Made by a program: the position numbers and the translations under genes | Notes under the pieces: generated by a model | Database searches by the model: none | The model's input: only the letters and a program-made list of their open reading frames with translations | What the model was told of the DNA's origin: nothing | In this document: one piece after another, positions 1 through 8,773 of the stretch | Layout: the number at the start of each line of letters is the position of its first letter | Position numbering within the stretch: the stretch's first letter is position 1 | Assembly: GCA_934699305.1 (NCBI GenBank) | Contig: CAKUWM010000002.1 | Location: 1-45,685, forward strand | Direction: 5' to 3' | Source of the DNA: an uncultured Saprospiraceae bacterium | GTDB taxonomy: Bacteria > Bacteroidota > Bacteroidia > Chitinophagales > Saprospiraceae | Length of the DNA: 45,685 nt

Positions 1-1195
1 TTATGCTGATTCCTTCCGTACATTTTATTTCGCTTGGGAATCTGGCAACGGTATATTTTTGATTTAAACCAATATATTGGGTATATTTTACCCCATTTAC
101 TGTAATTTCCTTTTTCTCAGTATAACTTCTTGGATCATTCTCATCTATGCATTCAAAACAAACTAATCTATTCTGTGTATAAACTTTGTTTCTGATTTTG
201 TCTATTTCCAATGACAATTCATATTCAGCTACTTTGCCGGGGTCATCGATATTTATTCCCCAAACTCTCTCAACATGACCATTGTCATAATATTTAATAC
301 TTGTTAGCTTACTAAATTCTTCTACACTAAATTTCCTCAATGAATTGTTGATGATATAATTATCACACATTTCCAATGATTCTTTTTTGGGGACTTCATC
401 TTCATTTTGATCCGCTAATACGGAAGCATCCATCCGTAAAATCCCATCATAATGTTCCAAGATGTAACTTATAGGCGAAGGTATTGAATTTACTGAAAAG
501 GATTGTATCGTTTGTAGTGCTTCTTCATTGAGGTGCTCATTTACCTGAATCGGATTCCCATCGTCATCAAGTGCAGCAAAACTTATTAATATTTTTCCCT
601 GCTCTTTGATATCATCTCTCGCCTCATTAATCCCGGATAACAGCATACGGGACAGGGTAATAACCATTACGGTTTTGTTCGTATGTTTTCCGGCCTCTGT
701 CAGGATTGTCTTATTGATATCCCCTATATCATTAATGGCTTCTGCTTCGCTATACTGATTGCCTGAGCGAATATTGCCCGATGAGTCTATTCTGTCGATA
801 TAATCCTGTATTCCATCTATTTTTGCGGCATCTGCTTGTTTACTATTCTTTACAATATTCTTTTCTTTGAAGTACACCAAGACCTCCAGATTGTGTGTAT
901 TTGTCTTATTGTAATCGGTAACTAATTGGTTTACAGTTCCCAATACACCTGCATAATTATTTTGGATTATACTATTATCGAGGTCTTTCCTCTCTATATT
1001 AAGGACAACAGACTCATTATTTATATTATAAAGGACATATTTCTTCCTCGCTGATGTCTTATTCTCCTCCATCAACTGCTTGACCTGACTTGCAAGCTTA
1101 CTATATGTACTGTCGGTATCTTTACCTCTTACACTATACTGTGCAACTAATTGTAAGGGTATTAATAATAATAAGATCAGTGTAACTCTTCTCAT
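1..1195 (-). CDS. Exported protein of unknown function, partial (C-terminus beyond window)
   Basis: The frame is open from the ATG at 1195 to the left window edge with no stop, giving about 398 visible residues, so the gene continues outside the window. The N-terminus MRRVTLILLLLIPLQLVAQ is a clear signal peptide ending in a Q typical of Bacteroidota exported proteins. The start overlaps the upstream gene's stop as ATGA (1195-1192), which implies translational coupling and membership of the large surface operon. The middle is hydrophilic and Asn/Asp/Lys rich; residues from about 150 to 210 read like an alpha/beta segment (TVMVITLSRMLLSG). Three Cys lie in the visible C-terminal part. I do not recognise the family. 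By position it is probably the last, or a late, member of the operon. Confidence 0.8.
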   Translation of the reverse strand, partial: MRRVTLILLLLIPLQLVAQYSVRGKDTDSTYSKLASQVKQLMEENKTSARKKYVLYNINNESVVLNIERKDLDNSIIQNNYAGVLGTVNQLVTDYNKTNTHNLEVLVYFKEKNIVKNSKQADAAKIDGIQDYIDRIDSSGNIRSGNQYSEAEAINDIGDINKTILTEAGKHTNKTVMVITLSRMLLSGINEARDDIKEQGKILISFAALDDDGNPIQVNEHLNEEALQTIQSFSVNSIPSPISYILEHYDGILRMDASVLADQNEDEVPKKESLEMCDNYIINNSLRKFSVEEFSKLTSIKYYDNGHVERVWGINIDDPGKVAEYELSLEIDKIRNKVYTQNRLVCFECIDENDPRSYTEKKEITVNGVKYTQYIGLNQKYTVARFPSEIKCTEGISI

Positions 1196-3447
1196 AATCG
1201 ATAATAAAGTTTTAATAATGCGTTGTCAAATATTTCCTGCACCTCATCATTCAACTCCGGATGCTTTTCCATTGTGTTCAAATCCCAATTGTAGCGCTCG
1301 AAAATAGCTCGCAGTGGCTGAATGATATCTGCGCCTACCACTGTCAGTTTGAATGCAAACTCACGAACCCTGTTCTTGCCATCGGGATCACCGATCTCTG
1401 ATTGAATCTTTCGGGTAATGGCGCAGACGGCATATCCCTTTCTCGCCGTTAAATAGTTGGTGTATTTCTGCGTCATTTCTGGATAGTCATTTGCCAGCTC
1501 ATCTCTGGATATGGTAAAAGTCTTCACCCCCATGCCTTTTGTATCCAGTTCTGTCTGTAAGGGTGGAGCCTTATTGGGTCCTTTTATTAGACTGACATCT
1601 TCAAAAACAGCTGCCGATTGGTTATAATTTCCGGCTAAAATATCTTTTTGCACTTCACAGGTATCAAACTTATTGTGAACCAAGGTAATCACCAGATTAA
1701 TATACATCAGCTCCCAGTCCCGCTTCTGCTGATTGAGCTCATCCAATAGGTTTTGCAACTTCTCCTTTAGCCCGTCATCGCTGGCATTGGCTATCAGGTC
1801 TTGTATAATCTGTATAGAGTCGATGAGCCAAGGGGGCAGGTTGTCTCCCAGTATATCGCGCATCTTGTTGATGCTGTCAAGGTTGCCTATTGCTCCGCCT
1901 AAGCCATCTGACATGCCTGATAGGCCATCCTGTATATCGTTGAGTCCATCTACTATGTCGTCATCAAGGATGTTCTGACCCACTCCTATGATGTGCATTT
2001 CGCCGGCAACCATTCGATGTTCGTCATTGATAGTAATATCTTTAAATACGACATTAACTCTTGCATACTTGAAGTATGGCACCTCCACGTGACCTTTACC
2101 ACTAAAGATGCCGTTGCTACCCACCGCTTTCCGTATGATAACCCGCATATCGGATGCTATAACGGTGTCTCCTTCCATCAATACAGGCAATAACGTCGTA
2201 ATCGGTTCGGGCATGCCTTTGTCAGAGCCACATTCAAACTCGGGTATCTGCACTGCCGGCCGTCGAAAATCAATGCGTATCGTATCGCTATATACCGTAT
2301 CTGAGCCACACATACACCCGGTGCGCAGTACATAGTTTCGTCCCGAATATACCTCCCGCACGGTATCTACCAACGCAGCGTTGGTGCCTAATCGGAGCGT
2401 CTGATAGTGGTATGTATTATCCTTTTCGTCGAGCCACTCCGTGACGTAGCGGTCACAATAGTTAGCCATCTTCCATTGAAGGGAGATCCCTTCCGTGAGG
2501 CTATGCCCCCGATAGTCCTGTGGACCGACACATATTTGACTCTCATCGGGCGCCACAATAAATTCAACCATTGCCGACTTGCCCCGATTTTTAAAGATGG
2601 CAGGATAATTGACGGGAGATATCTGCACTTCGGCAAAGTAGGTCTCATCGAGCAACAATGGCGGGTCGGTCGGACTGAGGGCATACGACGTCGCCGCCGT
2701 CTTGATGCGGATATAGGGCGGTGTCTCCTGCATAATCACGCCCTGTGGCAACTGCTGCATGCCCGGCTGTCGACGATAGATGCGCAGCTCGTATTCCACC
2801 GGAAATATACCTATGTGTTGAGGCTGCCACGTGAATACCGCTTGCTGGAAGGCAGGAGGCTGATTGTCAAATAAGATTTGATTACTCAAGTCGGGCGGAA
2901 ACAACAGCGGTGGCTCGTATTCCTGCAACAATGTCGGTGCACAGGCTGTATTGGATACCGGAAGACTCGTGATACGGTGGTAATCCAGGGCTTCAATACA
3001 GAAGTTATAAGGACCTTCCGGCAGCCGCATTCCCGACTTAATAAATTGCGTTCTGCTGATGCCTTCGATATCCAGATTGTTTACATCCAGGTAAGGCTTT
3101 ATCGTTCCAAAATCCAATAACTTAACCTCGCCTGATAGGAGGCGGATAGGGGGCAGGACGGCTTCATTGCGTGTACGCAGCACTATACCCTGACCCTCTA
3201 TGGTCAGCCGTAGGCGTACGTCAAATGACGGTCGGTTGAGGTCGGTCAACACTGCCGATGCCTGAATCACAGGGCTCAACGGGCTTTGTAGCTCAGCCAG
3301 CGATACGCCCACCGGTGGCACCACCTGACACGTTACCTGTACCGGATAGTTCTGTGATACCACTTGTGATGCGGATACAAGGAAATAGACAATACACACC
3401 AACATTGCCTTCATCGTGTGCGTTTTTCTATGTGATTCTTTTCTCAT
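1192..3447 (-). CDS. Large exported protein, TANFOR-like N-terminal region
   Basis: 751 residues. The signal peptide is MKAMLVCIVYFLVSASQVVSQ, starting at Met12; the ATG at 3447 overlaps the preceding stop as ATGA, so either Met1 or Met12 could be used. Residues about 33-300 (YPVQVTCQVVPP..., then a segment reading RPSFDVRLRLTIEGQ, then LPEGPYNFCIEALDY) match my memory of the TANFOR-type proteins found in large Bacteroidota surface loci. Residues about 200-300 resemble an Ig/FN3-like fold (FTWQPQHIG...VEYELRIYR). Residues about 495-575 are a low-complexity Asp/Gly/Leu stretch followed by a predicted coiled coil (DGLKEKLQNLLDELNQQKRDW). It is predicted to be at the cell surface or in the periplasm. 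No catalytic motif is visible. The TANFOR assignment is from recall and was not searched. Confidence 0.8.
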   Translation of the reverse strand: MRKESHRKTHTMKAMLVCIVYFLVSASQVVSQNYPVQVTCQVVPPVGVSLAELQSPLSPVIQASAVLTDLNRPSFDVRLRLTIEGQGIVLRTRNEAVLPPIRLLSGEVKLLDFGTIKPYLDVNNLDIEGISRTQFIKSGMRLPEGPYNFCIEALDYHRITSLPVSNTACAPTLLQEYEPPLLFPPDLSNQILFDNQPPAFQQAVFTWQPQHIGIFPVEYELRIYRRQPGMQQLPQGVIMQETPPYIRIKTAATSYALSPTDPPLLLDETYFAEVQISPVNYPAIFKNRGKSAMVEFIVAPDESQICVGPQDYRGHSLTEGISLQWKMANYCDRYVTEWLDEKDNTYHYQTLRLGTNAALVDTVREVYSGRNYVLRTGCMCGSDTVYSDTIRIDFRRPAVQIPEFECGSDKGMPEPITTLLPVLMEGDTVIASDMRVIIRKAVGSNGIFSGKGHVEVPYFKYARVNVVFKDITINDEHRMVAGEMHIIGVGQNILDDDIVDGLNDIQDGLSGMSDGLGGAIGNLDSINKMRDILGDNLPPWLIDSIQIIQDLIANASDDGLKEKLQNLLDELNQQKRDWELMYINLVITLVHNKFDTCEVQKDILAGNYNQSAAVFEDVSLIKGPNKAPPLQTELDTKGMGVKTFTISRDELANDYPEMTQKYTNYLTARKGYAVCAITRKIQSEIGDPDGKNRVREFAFKLTVVGADIIQPLRAIFERYNWDLNTMEKHPELNDEVQEIFDNALLKLYYRL

Positions 3448-5483
3448 CTCTCTTCGTTTACTGGATTAATACGAACTTTCGTCTCCGGCACTTCAAATAT
3501 CTCGGAATGGGTGCCATCCCGATAGAGGATTTTAAGGCGATAGGATGGGGTATAGGCCGCCCCTTTATATTTGTCTTCCCACATACCTGCCGCCCCTTCA
3601 ATCGAGCGATATGTGCTATAGCCACCTTTTTCATTTGTTCTATAAAACTCGAGCATACAATCTTTTGCCTTTTCCGGCTGCCATTCAAAGCGTACAATTC
3701 CCATTGCCGTGTCTCTTAAGGCTTTGACCCCGGTCAACTTAGGTCGAAGCCCCATAAACATAACCTCTATCTCCCGGATTGGCGACCAGCGGGCATTATT
3801 GCTTTTATCCAAAGCTAAAATCTTATACTCATAATAATGCCCAAACTCCGCTGTGGTATCTATCAACACTGTGTCCTGCGCCATAATACCTATTTGTGAA
3901 AGCAAAGTAAAGCTCTTGGAAAGGGTATCCCGACGAAATAGTCTATGTCCGGAAAGGTCGTGACTACCGCCACCAATAGCTCGCAATAATACCGTGGCAG
4001 TATTCTTATATTGTTTTATTAATTTGATAAATGCCGGTGCTGGTGGTATGGTGTCCGGCTTTGTTATCGTTAATATCTCTGAAAAAGGGGAAATATTGCC
4101 ACGCTGATCCAGAGCTACTACTTTGTAATAAATCTCTGCACTTAGATTATCCAACTTTATTGTGTCTATAAAAAAGGGCTTAGACATTATCTCTGCCGAA
4201 CAAAGACTAAATTCGTCCGTCTTATTATTGGCAAAAAACACCCGATATCCCCATAGATCCTTCTCAGTATTGGCTTTCCACTTCAATCGAAGGATGCCCA
4301 TCGTGTCAATCTTGCCTGTGAGGCCGGTGGGTATTGCAGGAGGTCGGGTATCCCACCGCTCAACGTCGAAGGGCGAAGACAGTGCCTCCTGTCCATTGAT
4401 GGTATTGATGCGATAGCGGAAGCTTGCATAAGGTTCAGGTATAACAATCGCTACTGACCTCTTTTGTAGGTCTATGCCCTCAACAAAAGTTGTATAATGT
4501 CCATAAAGCGAATCTTTGCTGATGAGCAAATCAATAGATTTTACCTCCGGCAAATACTCCTCTTTAATCTCCCAGTTCAGTTCAGCCAAAGAATCATTCT
4601 TCATGGTCGTCAATAAGGGCACGACATAACCGGAATAAGGCTCTATTCCTGTGCATTCCACGACTGACCCGGGTGTTCCATAATCACCAAAATAGTCCAT
4701 CCCCACGATACGGTATTCATACGTGACATGATTCTCCGGCAGGGAATCCTGCATCTTGTGTAGATACCTGCCATCACCATACTTAACCTCATAATAAGGA
4801 TTGACGCTGATGATGGGCGAAGTGAAATACCATTGTTCCGTACCCTTCTTGCGACGCTGTGTATTAAATCCGAGATAATAGCCTTTACACGCTTTGGCAT
4901 TCAAGGTAATGCCCACCGTCCTATTGCCACATTCGAGTGAAGGAGTAGGAGAGGCAATAGGTTTCTTCTTCCAGTCGTCCGTATGTATCTTAACAGAACC
5001 GATTATCTTAGGCTTCCTCCCTTTGATGCTGAGTAAATACCGCACTTCATAAGAACCGGCAGTTACGGTATCTTTCATCCCCTGTCCCAGCCATTGTCCT
5101 GCCGCACCATGAAAGAAGGATAAAAATGTCAAGATGGAATATCCCTCCTTTATCGTCAAGGGCTGTTCCGGATCTGTCATGATGCTATTTATCTCTTGCA
5201 AATAGTAATTGGTATCTGCCTTCGCCATCCCCTCCAGATTAGCCAATGTGCCCACCGCAAGAATCTTTGTCCGAATTAGTTGTGAGCCTTTCCACAGCTG
5301 ATAGGTGAGCTTTCCATCCCGCAGATTCATTACCTCCAACGAGTCGAAGGTCGCTACTCTGGAACGCAATACGCCGGCGCTATCCACCTTGGCAAAGACC
5401 CGATAGTAACTCTGTTGGCCATAAAGTTGTGCGCACATGCACAAAAGCATCCAAAGTAGAAAATATCTAATTTTTATAAGCAT
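3444..5483 (-). CDS. Exported multi-domain fibronectin type III protein
   Basis: 679 residues with signal peptide MLIKIRYFLLWMLLCMCAQLYGQQ. The N-terminal 200 residues are not recognised. From about residue 190 onward the protein is built of FN3-like beta-sandwich modules. The clearest are at about 385-475 (RPPAIPTGL...LRLKWKANTEKDLWGYRVFFA...YYKVVALDQRGNISPFSE), 478-575 (PPAPAFIKL...YEYKILALDKSNNARWSP) and 580-670. The alternating 'W..n..DL.GYRV' and 'Y.v.AlD..GN.S..S' signatures are classic FN3. There is no T9SS C-terminal domain. It overlaps the upstream gene by 10 bases and the downstream gene by 4 (ATGA), so it is translated as part of the operon. A structural or adhesive role is inferred; there is no sign of an enzyme. 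Confidence 0.85.
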   Translation of the reverse strand: MLIKIRYFLLWMLLCMCAQLYGQQSYYRVFAKVDSAGVLRSRVATFDSLEVMNLRDGKLTYQLWKGSQLIRTKILAVGTLANLEGMAKADTNYYLQEINSIMTDPEQPLTIKEGYSILTFLSFFHGAAGQWLGQGMKDTVTAGSYEVRYLLSIKGRKPKIIGSVKIHTDDWKKKPIASPTPSLECGNRTVGITLNAKACKGYYLGFNTQRRKKGTEQWYFTSPIISVNPYYEVKYGDGRYLHKMQDSLPENHVTYEYRIVGMDYFGDYGTPGSVVECTGIEPYSGYVVPLLTTMKNDSLAELNWEIKEEYLPEVKSIDLLISKDSLYGHYTTFVEGIDLQKRSVAIVIPEPYASFRYRINTINGQEALSSPFDVERWDTRPPAIPTGLTGKIDTMGILRLKWKANTEKDLWGYRVFFANNKTDEFSLCSAEIMSKPFFIDTIKLDNLSAEIYYKVVALDQRGNISPFSEILTITKPDTIPPAPAFIKLIKQYKNTATVLLRAIGGGSHDLSGHRLFRRDTLSKSFTLLSQIGIMAQDTVLIDTTAEFGHYYEYKILALDKSNNARWSPIREIEVMFMGLRPKLTGVKALRDTAMGIVRFEWQPEKAKDCMLEFYRTNEKGGYSTYRSIEGAAGMWEDKYKGAAYTPSYRLKILYRDGTHSEIFEVPETKVRINPVNEER

Positions 5484-8400
5484 CTCTCTCCCTTTTTATA
5501 ATCTACACTAAAGCTAATGCCACACACATTGATATACACCCTACCTTGAATATACACTGGATTGGGAAATTGCCCTTCGAGCAAGGCTCCTATGGTTAGG
5601 TTGGCCCAATGATGGTAATCTTTGCTACACTTTCTATGTCTGCCGACTTCTACACCCAAAGCAAGATAAAATCGCGCCATATTGTACCACCCATTGATCC
5701 CCAATCCGTTACCATTAGCGCACCGCTTCGTTTCGTCAAACTTCAGGAATCCCGCATCAAAGCCAACTACCACTGAACATTTGGTTCTGATATTGCAGAT
5801 AACCCACTTACATTCATTTATATCAACTAGGACATTGGCGCCTAACAGCATACCGGCGCCATTTGCCACATATTGCATATTCTTGTTTGCATCAGCTTGT
5901 CCCTGATTGGGATTAATCTGCAGTAAACTAACAACCTGAGGGTTAATAGGCGGAAAACCCGGAATATCATTGCCAAACATAAGATATACTTTCGCCTCCA
6001 CATTACTACTTCCTATGCCGGCATGCAGATTGAGTGGCGCCGTAAATGTTCCCAGATAAAAATGAAATTTATTATTCTTAAAGTCAGCTAATATTTCCGA
6101 ATGTCCACCGCCCACTAAGAATCCGTTGTACATTGCAATGGTAAAGTCGAGTGTTGCAAAATATCTTTTTTCGGTAAAATTTAAATCCATCCGGAAAACT
6201 GCCTTGGCTGTATTACTACAATTCTTTTCTATAGTGGACTTATTATCATTGCGAAATCCGGTTACCATGTCTTCTATGCTCGGCTTTGCAAATCTTGCTA
6301 TATTCTTGACGACGTTATCTAATCCCGGCACTTGATCCATAGGTATCTGTAGTTCTACTGTACCTTCAGTAAATATCTTTTGAAGTCCATTTCCACTAAA
6401 TTCAAACTGAATCATAGCCGAACCGGAAAGCGACTTTGTCCCTGAAAACTGCATCCGGACGCCAGCTCTTAGGCCCAACGTAACCTCCGGATTCGGGTCA
6501 TATATATTGCCACTATTGCTTACTCCCAGTGTCCCGGGCTTCCCTCCATTGGCAGTCATCATCATGTGCCTGTACGCTCCGCCGGAGAATCCCGTTAATG
6601 TCACGCCACTCAAGACAATACCGGGCGAGAAATCAACATTGGCGTCCACCGCCCAATACCGATAGGTTTCAAGATTGCCAAATATCCCGAAGGCATCTGC
6701 ACTAAAGCTAAAGGACTTCGATCCACTGCCGGCATCCCCTGTTTCTCCTTTCAGATTAACAGCTATTTTCAAGGAAGCCTGAAATCCGGTTCCGAACTTT
6801 GCATTACCATTAAATGGAATGATGCTGCCCGAAAATTCAAAACAAGGAAACTTGGCGCTTAGCGAGCCGTCTTTAATGTCCAATTTTTCATATTCAAACT
6901 TTTGTTTGCCGCCCCTTTCACTTAGTGTGCCCAATACTGCCACACTCAAGCTTGCTTCAATGCCGTTGTCTTTTTCCGGATCCATGTTGACTGACGCACC
7001 CATCATCGGTCCTATCAGCTTCCCCGTACTGACAATGCCTATCTGCGTTATGGAGATGGGTGTTCCCCTTAGCTTGACTTCTTTGGATAAAGAAAGCGCT
7101 TTGATATTGATATAAGGAGCTATTGTGCCGAGTTTCAGTTCCTCAAATATTATGCTTGGCGCATCCAGGTCTGCTGTACCTTGTGATCCGCCGGATTTAA
7201 TGCTCATCATTCCACTTAGGCATGCAAATGGATAAAACTTGCGGTTTATCACACTGATATTGACATAAGAGCCCTTGGTCAGGGTAACCTCTGAAACCCT
7301 CCATATCGGGAAGGTTATTTTATTGTCCAGCTTTACTGAAAGGCTGAAGGTATGCTGTCGATGGTTGTAACTGCCGAAATATTCAAGGGTTTGTTCATCA
7401 TCAGCGATAGGTACTTCCAACTTGCCATTCATGTAAAAGGCATATAATTTACTCTTGACAAAGCTTATCTCTATTTTATCCAAAGAATACGCCCACTTCT
7501 GCATCCTTCCCTCTTTTAAAGTCAAGATATTTTCTACGCCACAACTACCCGATAATCCCCGACTGTCTATCAATAAGTTTTTGGCAAATACCGTGATGCG
7601 CTCATTGGTGTCTCGCTTTGATATCTCTTTGGGTAGCGTCAACTTAAATGTCCTTATATAGAAGCCTCGCCACGCCATCATTGTACTATTTTGGCTACTT
7701 CCTCCACCGGTATTACCACCGCTACTCACACCCGAATTATTACCCGACTGTCCAAAGCTGTTGTCTCGCCCATCACTACTTCCGGAGATACCCTGTGTCA
7801 TTCCAAGGAGCTGTTCCTGGCCCATATCTTGCGCTTCGGTGCCATCGCCCGGCTCTTCAAAATAATCAGGAGGAAAAATCATATCCGGATCATTGTAAGT
7901 GTCAGAAAAGTCTATGATAGCTTCTTCCACAGAAACAGCGACACTTTTATACGCCGTCAAGGTGAAATTAGGTAGGTGTAACTTTACAAACCAGTCATTG
8001 AAATCTTTCACCTTTGCCATAAAATGCGCCTTCACTTTGCCATCCACCTTGGGTGTCCCATCCTGATCTACCGGCAGTACCCAATCTCGCGACAACTCAA
8101 CGTCGGCATCCATCGCAAATTCCTTGAAACCATCACAATCGAACGACACAAAACAGCCACTTTCCGGACCTATTTTGTGTAATGTTACACGCGCCTTTTC
8201 GTGAATTATATCAAATTGAAAATCTTGCAAAAGCCCAAGGCGGACATCGCCCACGATACCGCCACTACCCGAAAACTTTATATCCGGCGAACCAAAATAT
8301 ATTTCCTTGCCATTCGGTGTCGTTATCCTTGCGAATGCCTCTACCTGAATGTAGTTGGGGAAAATAGATACCTTATTGACACCCAATGAATATTGCGTAT

Positions 8401-8773
8401 TATTGATCTGCTTGTGTACGACGACTAGCGGAAGTTTGACCAATTGTTCGGATGTGATATTTGTCAAATAATTACCATAATAAATTGCCGTATCAATACA
8501 TGCTTTAGCCCTTTTCAGTGCGTCCGCATTGTCGGCAAAGCGGCTTATCAATGCATATTCCTCCCTGGAAATGGTGTCAATACTTCCATTTTGACCCGTT
8601 AACCGCCCCGGCAAAATACTAATCACCAACCAAACTATAAGTAGTGCTTTGCTGCAAGAGAAGGGTAGCATCATAGCAGCCGCCCCGGGCTTCTTGTTTA
8701 GACAAAATGCAGACAACGGCTTTGTTATCGGCTTCATATAATTCAACGTTGATATGTTACTTGTTGTCCTCAT
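5474..8773 (-). CDS. Very large exported beta-rich protein of unknown function
   Basis: Up to 1099 residues. The first ATG (8773) would give an unusual 40-residue hydrophilic leader. Met13 (8737) or Met34/35 (about 8674) place the hydrophobic segment ALLIVWLVISILPGRLTGQ nearer the N-terminus, so the start is uncertain. The mature part is almost wholly short amphipathic beta-strands (KVSIFPNYIQVEAFARI, VTLTKGSYVNISVI and similar). A Gly/Ser/Asn-rich flexible linker at about residues 325-365 divides two halves. The second half (about 370-1099) resembles long stacked beta-strand proteins, and its last 130 residues contain several Cys. No known family is recognised. The gene overlaps its upstream beta-barrel neighbour by 17 bases if the first ATG is used. 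A large surface or periplasmic scaffold is a guess. Confidence 0.75.
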   Translation of the reverse strand: MRTTSNISTLNYMKPITKPLSAFCLNKKPGAAAMMLPFSCSKALLIVWLVISILPGRLTGQNGSIDTISREEYALISRFADNADALKRAKACIDTAIYYGNYLTNITSEQLVKLPLVVVHKQINNTQYSLGVNKVSIFPNYIQVEAFARITTPNGKEIYFGSPDIKFSGSGGIVGDVRLGLLQDFQFDIIHEKARVTLHKIGPESGCFVSFDCDGFKEFAMDADVELSRDWVLPVDQDGTPKVDGKVKAHFMAKVKDFNDWFVKLHLPNFTLTAYKSVAVSVEEAIIDFSDTYNDPDMIFPPDYFEEPGDGTEAQDMGQEQLLGMTQGISGSSDGRDNSFGQSGNNSGVSSGGNTGGGSSQNSTMMAWRGFYIRTFKLTLPKEISKRDTNERITVFAKNLLIDSRGLSGSCGVENILTLKEGRMQKWAYSLDKIEISFVKSKLYAFYMNGKLEVPIADDEQTLEYFGSYNHRQHTFSLSVKLDNKITFPIWRVSEVTLTKGSYVNISVINRKFYPFACLSGMMSIKSGGSQGTADLDAPSIIFEELKLGTIAPYINIKALSLSKEVKLRGTPISITQIGIVSTGKLIGPMMGASVNMDPEKDNGIEASLSVAVLGTLSERGGKQKFEYEKLDIKDGSLSAKFPCFEFSGSIIPFNGNAKFGTGFQASLKIAVNLKGETGDAGSGSKSFSFSADAFGIFGNLETYRYWAVDANVDFSPGIVLSGVTLTGFSGGAYRHMMMTANGGKPGTLGVSNSGNIYDPNPEVTLGLRAGVRMQFSGTKSLSGSAMIQFEFSGNGLQKIFTEGTVELQIPMDQVPGLDNVVKNIARFAKPSIEDMVTGFRNDNKSTIEKNCSNTAKAVFRMDLNFTEKRYFATLDFTIAMYNGFLVGGGHSEILADFKNNKFHFYLGTFTAPLNLHAGIGSSNVEAKVYLMFGNDIPGFPPINPQVVSLLQINPNQGQADANKNMQYVANGAGMLLGANVLVDINECKWVICNIRTKCSVVVGFDAGFLKFDETKRCANGNGLGINGWYNMARFYLALGVEVGRHRKCSKDYHHWANLTIGALLEGQFPNPVYIQGRVYINVCGISFSVDYKKGERCL

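Noticed and set aside
2407..2874. 155-codon plus-strand frame opposite the TANFOR-like gene
   Set aside because: It is a shadow frame of a well-supported minus-strand gene, with no start context or recognisable product.
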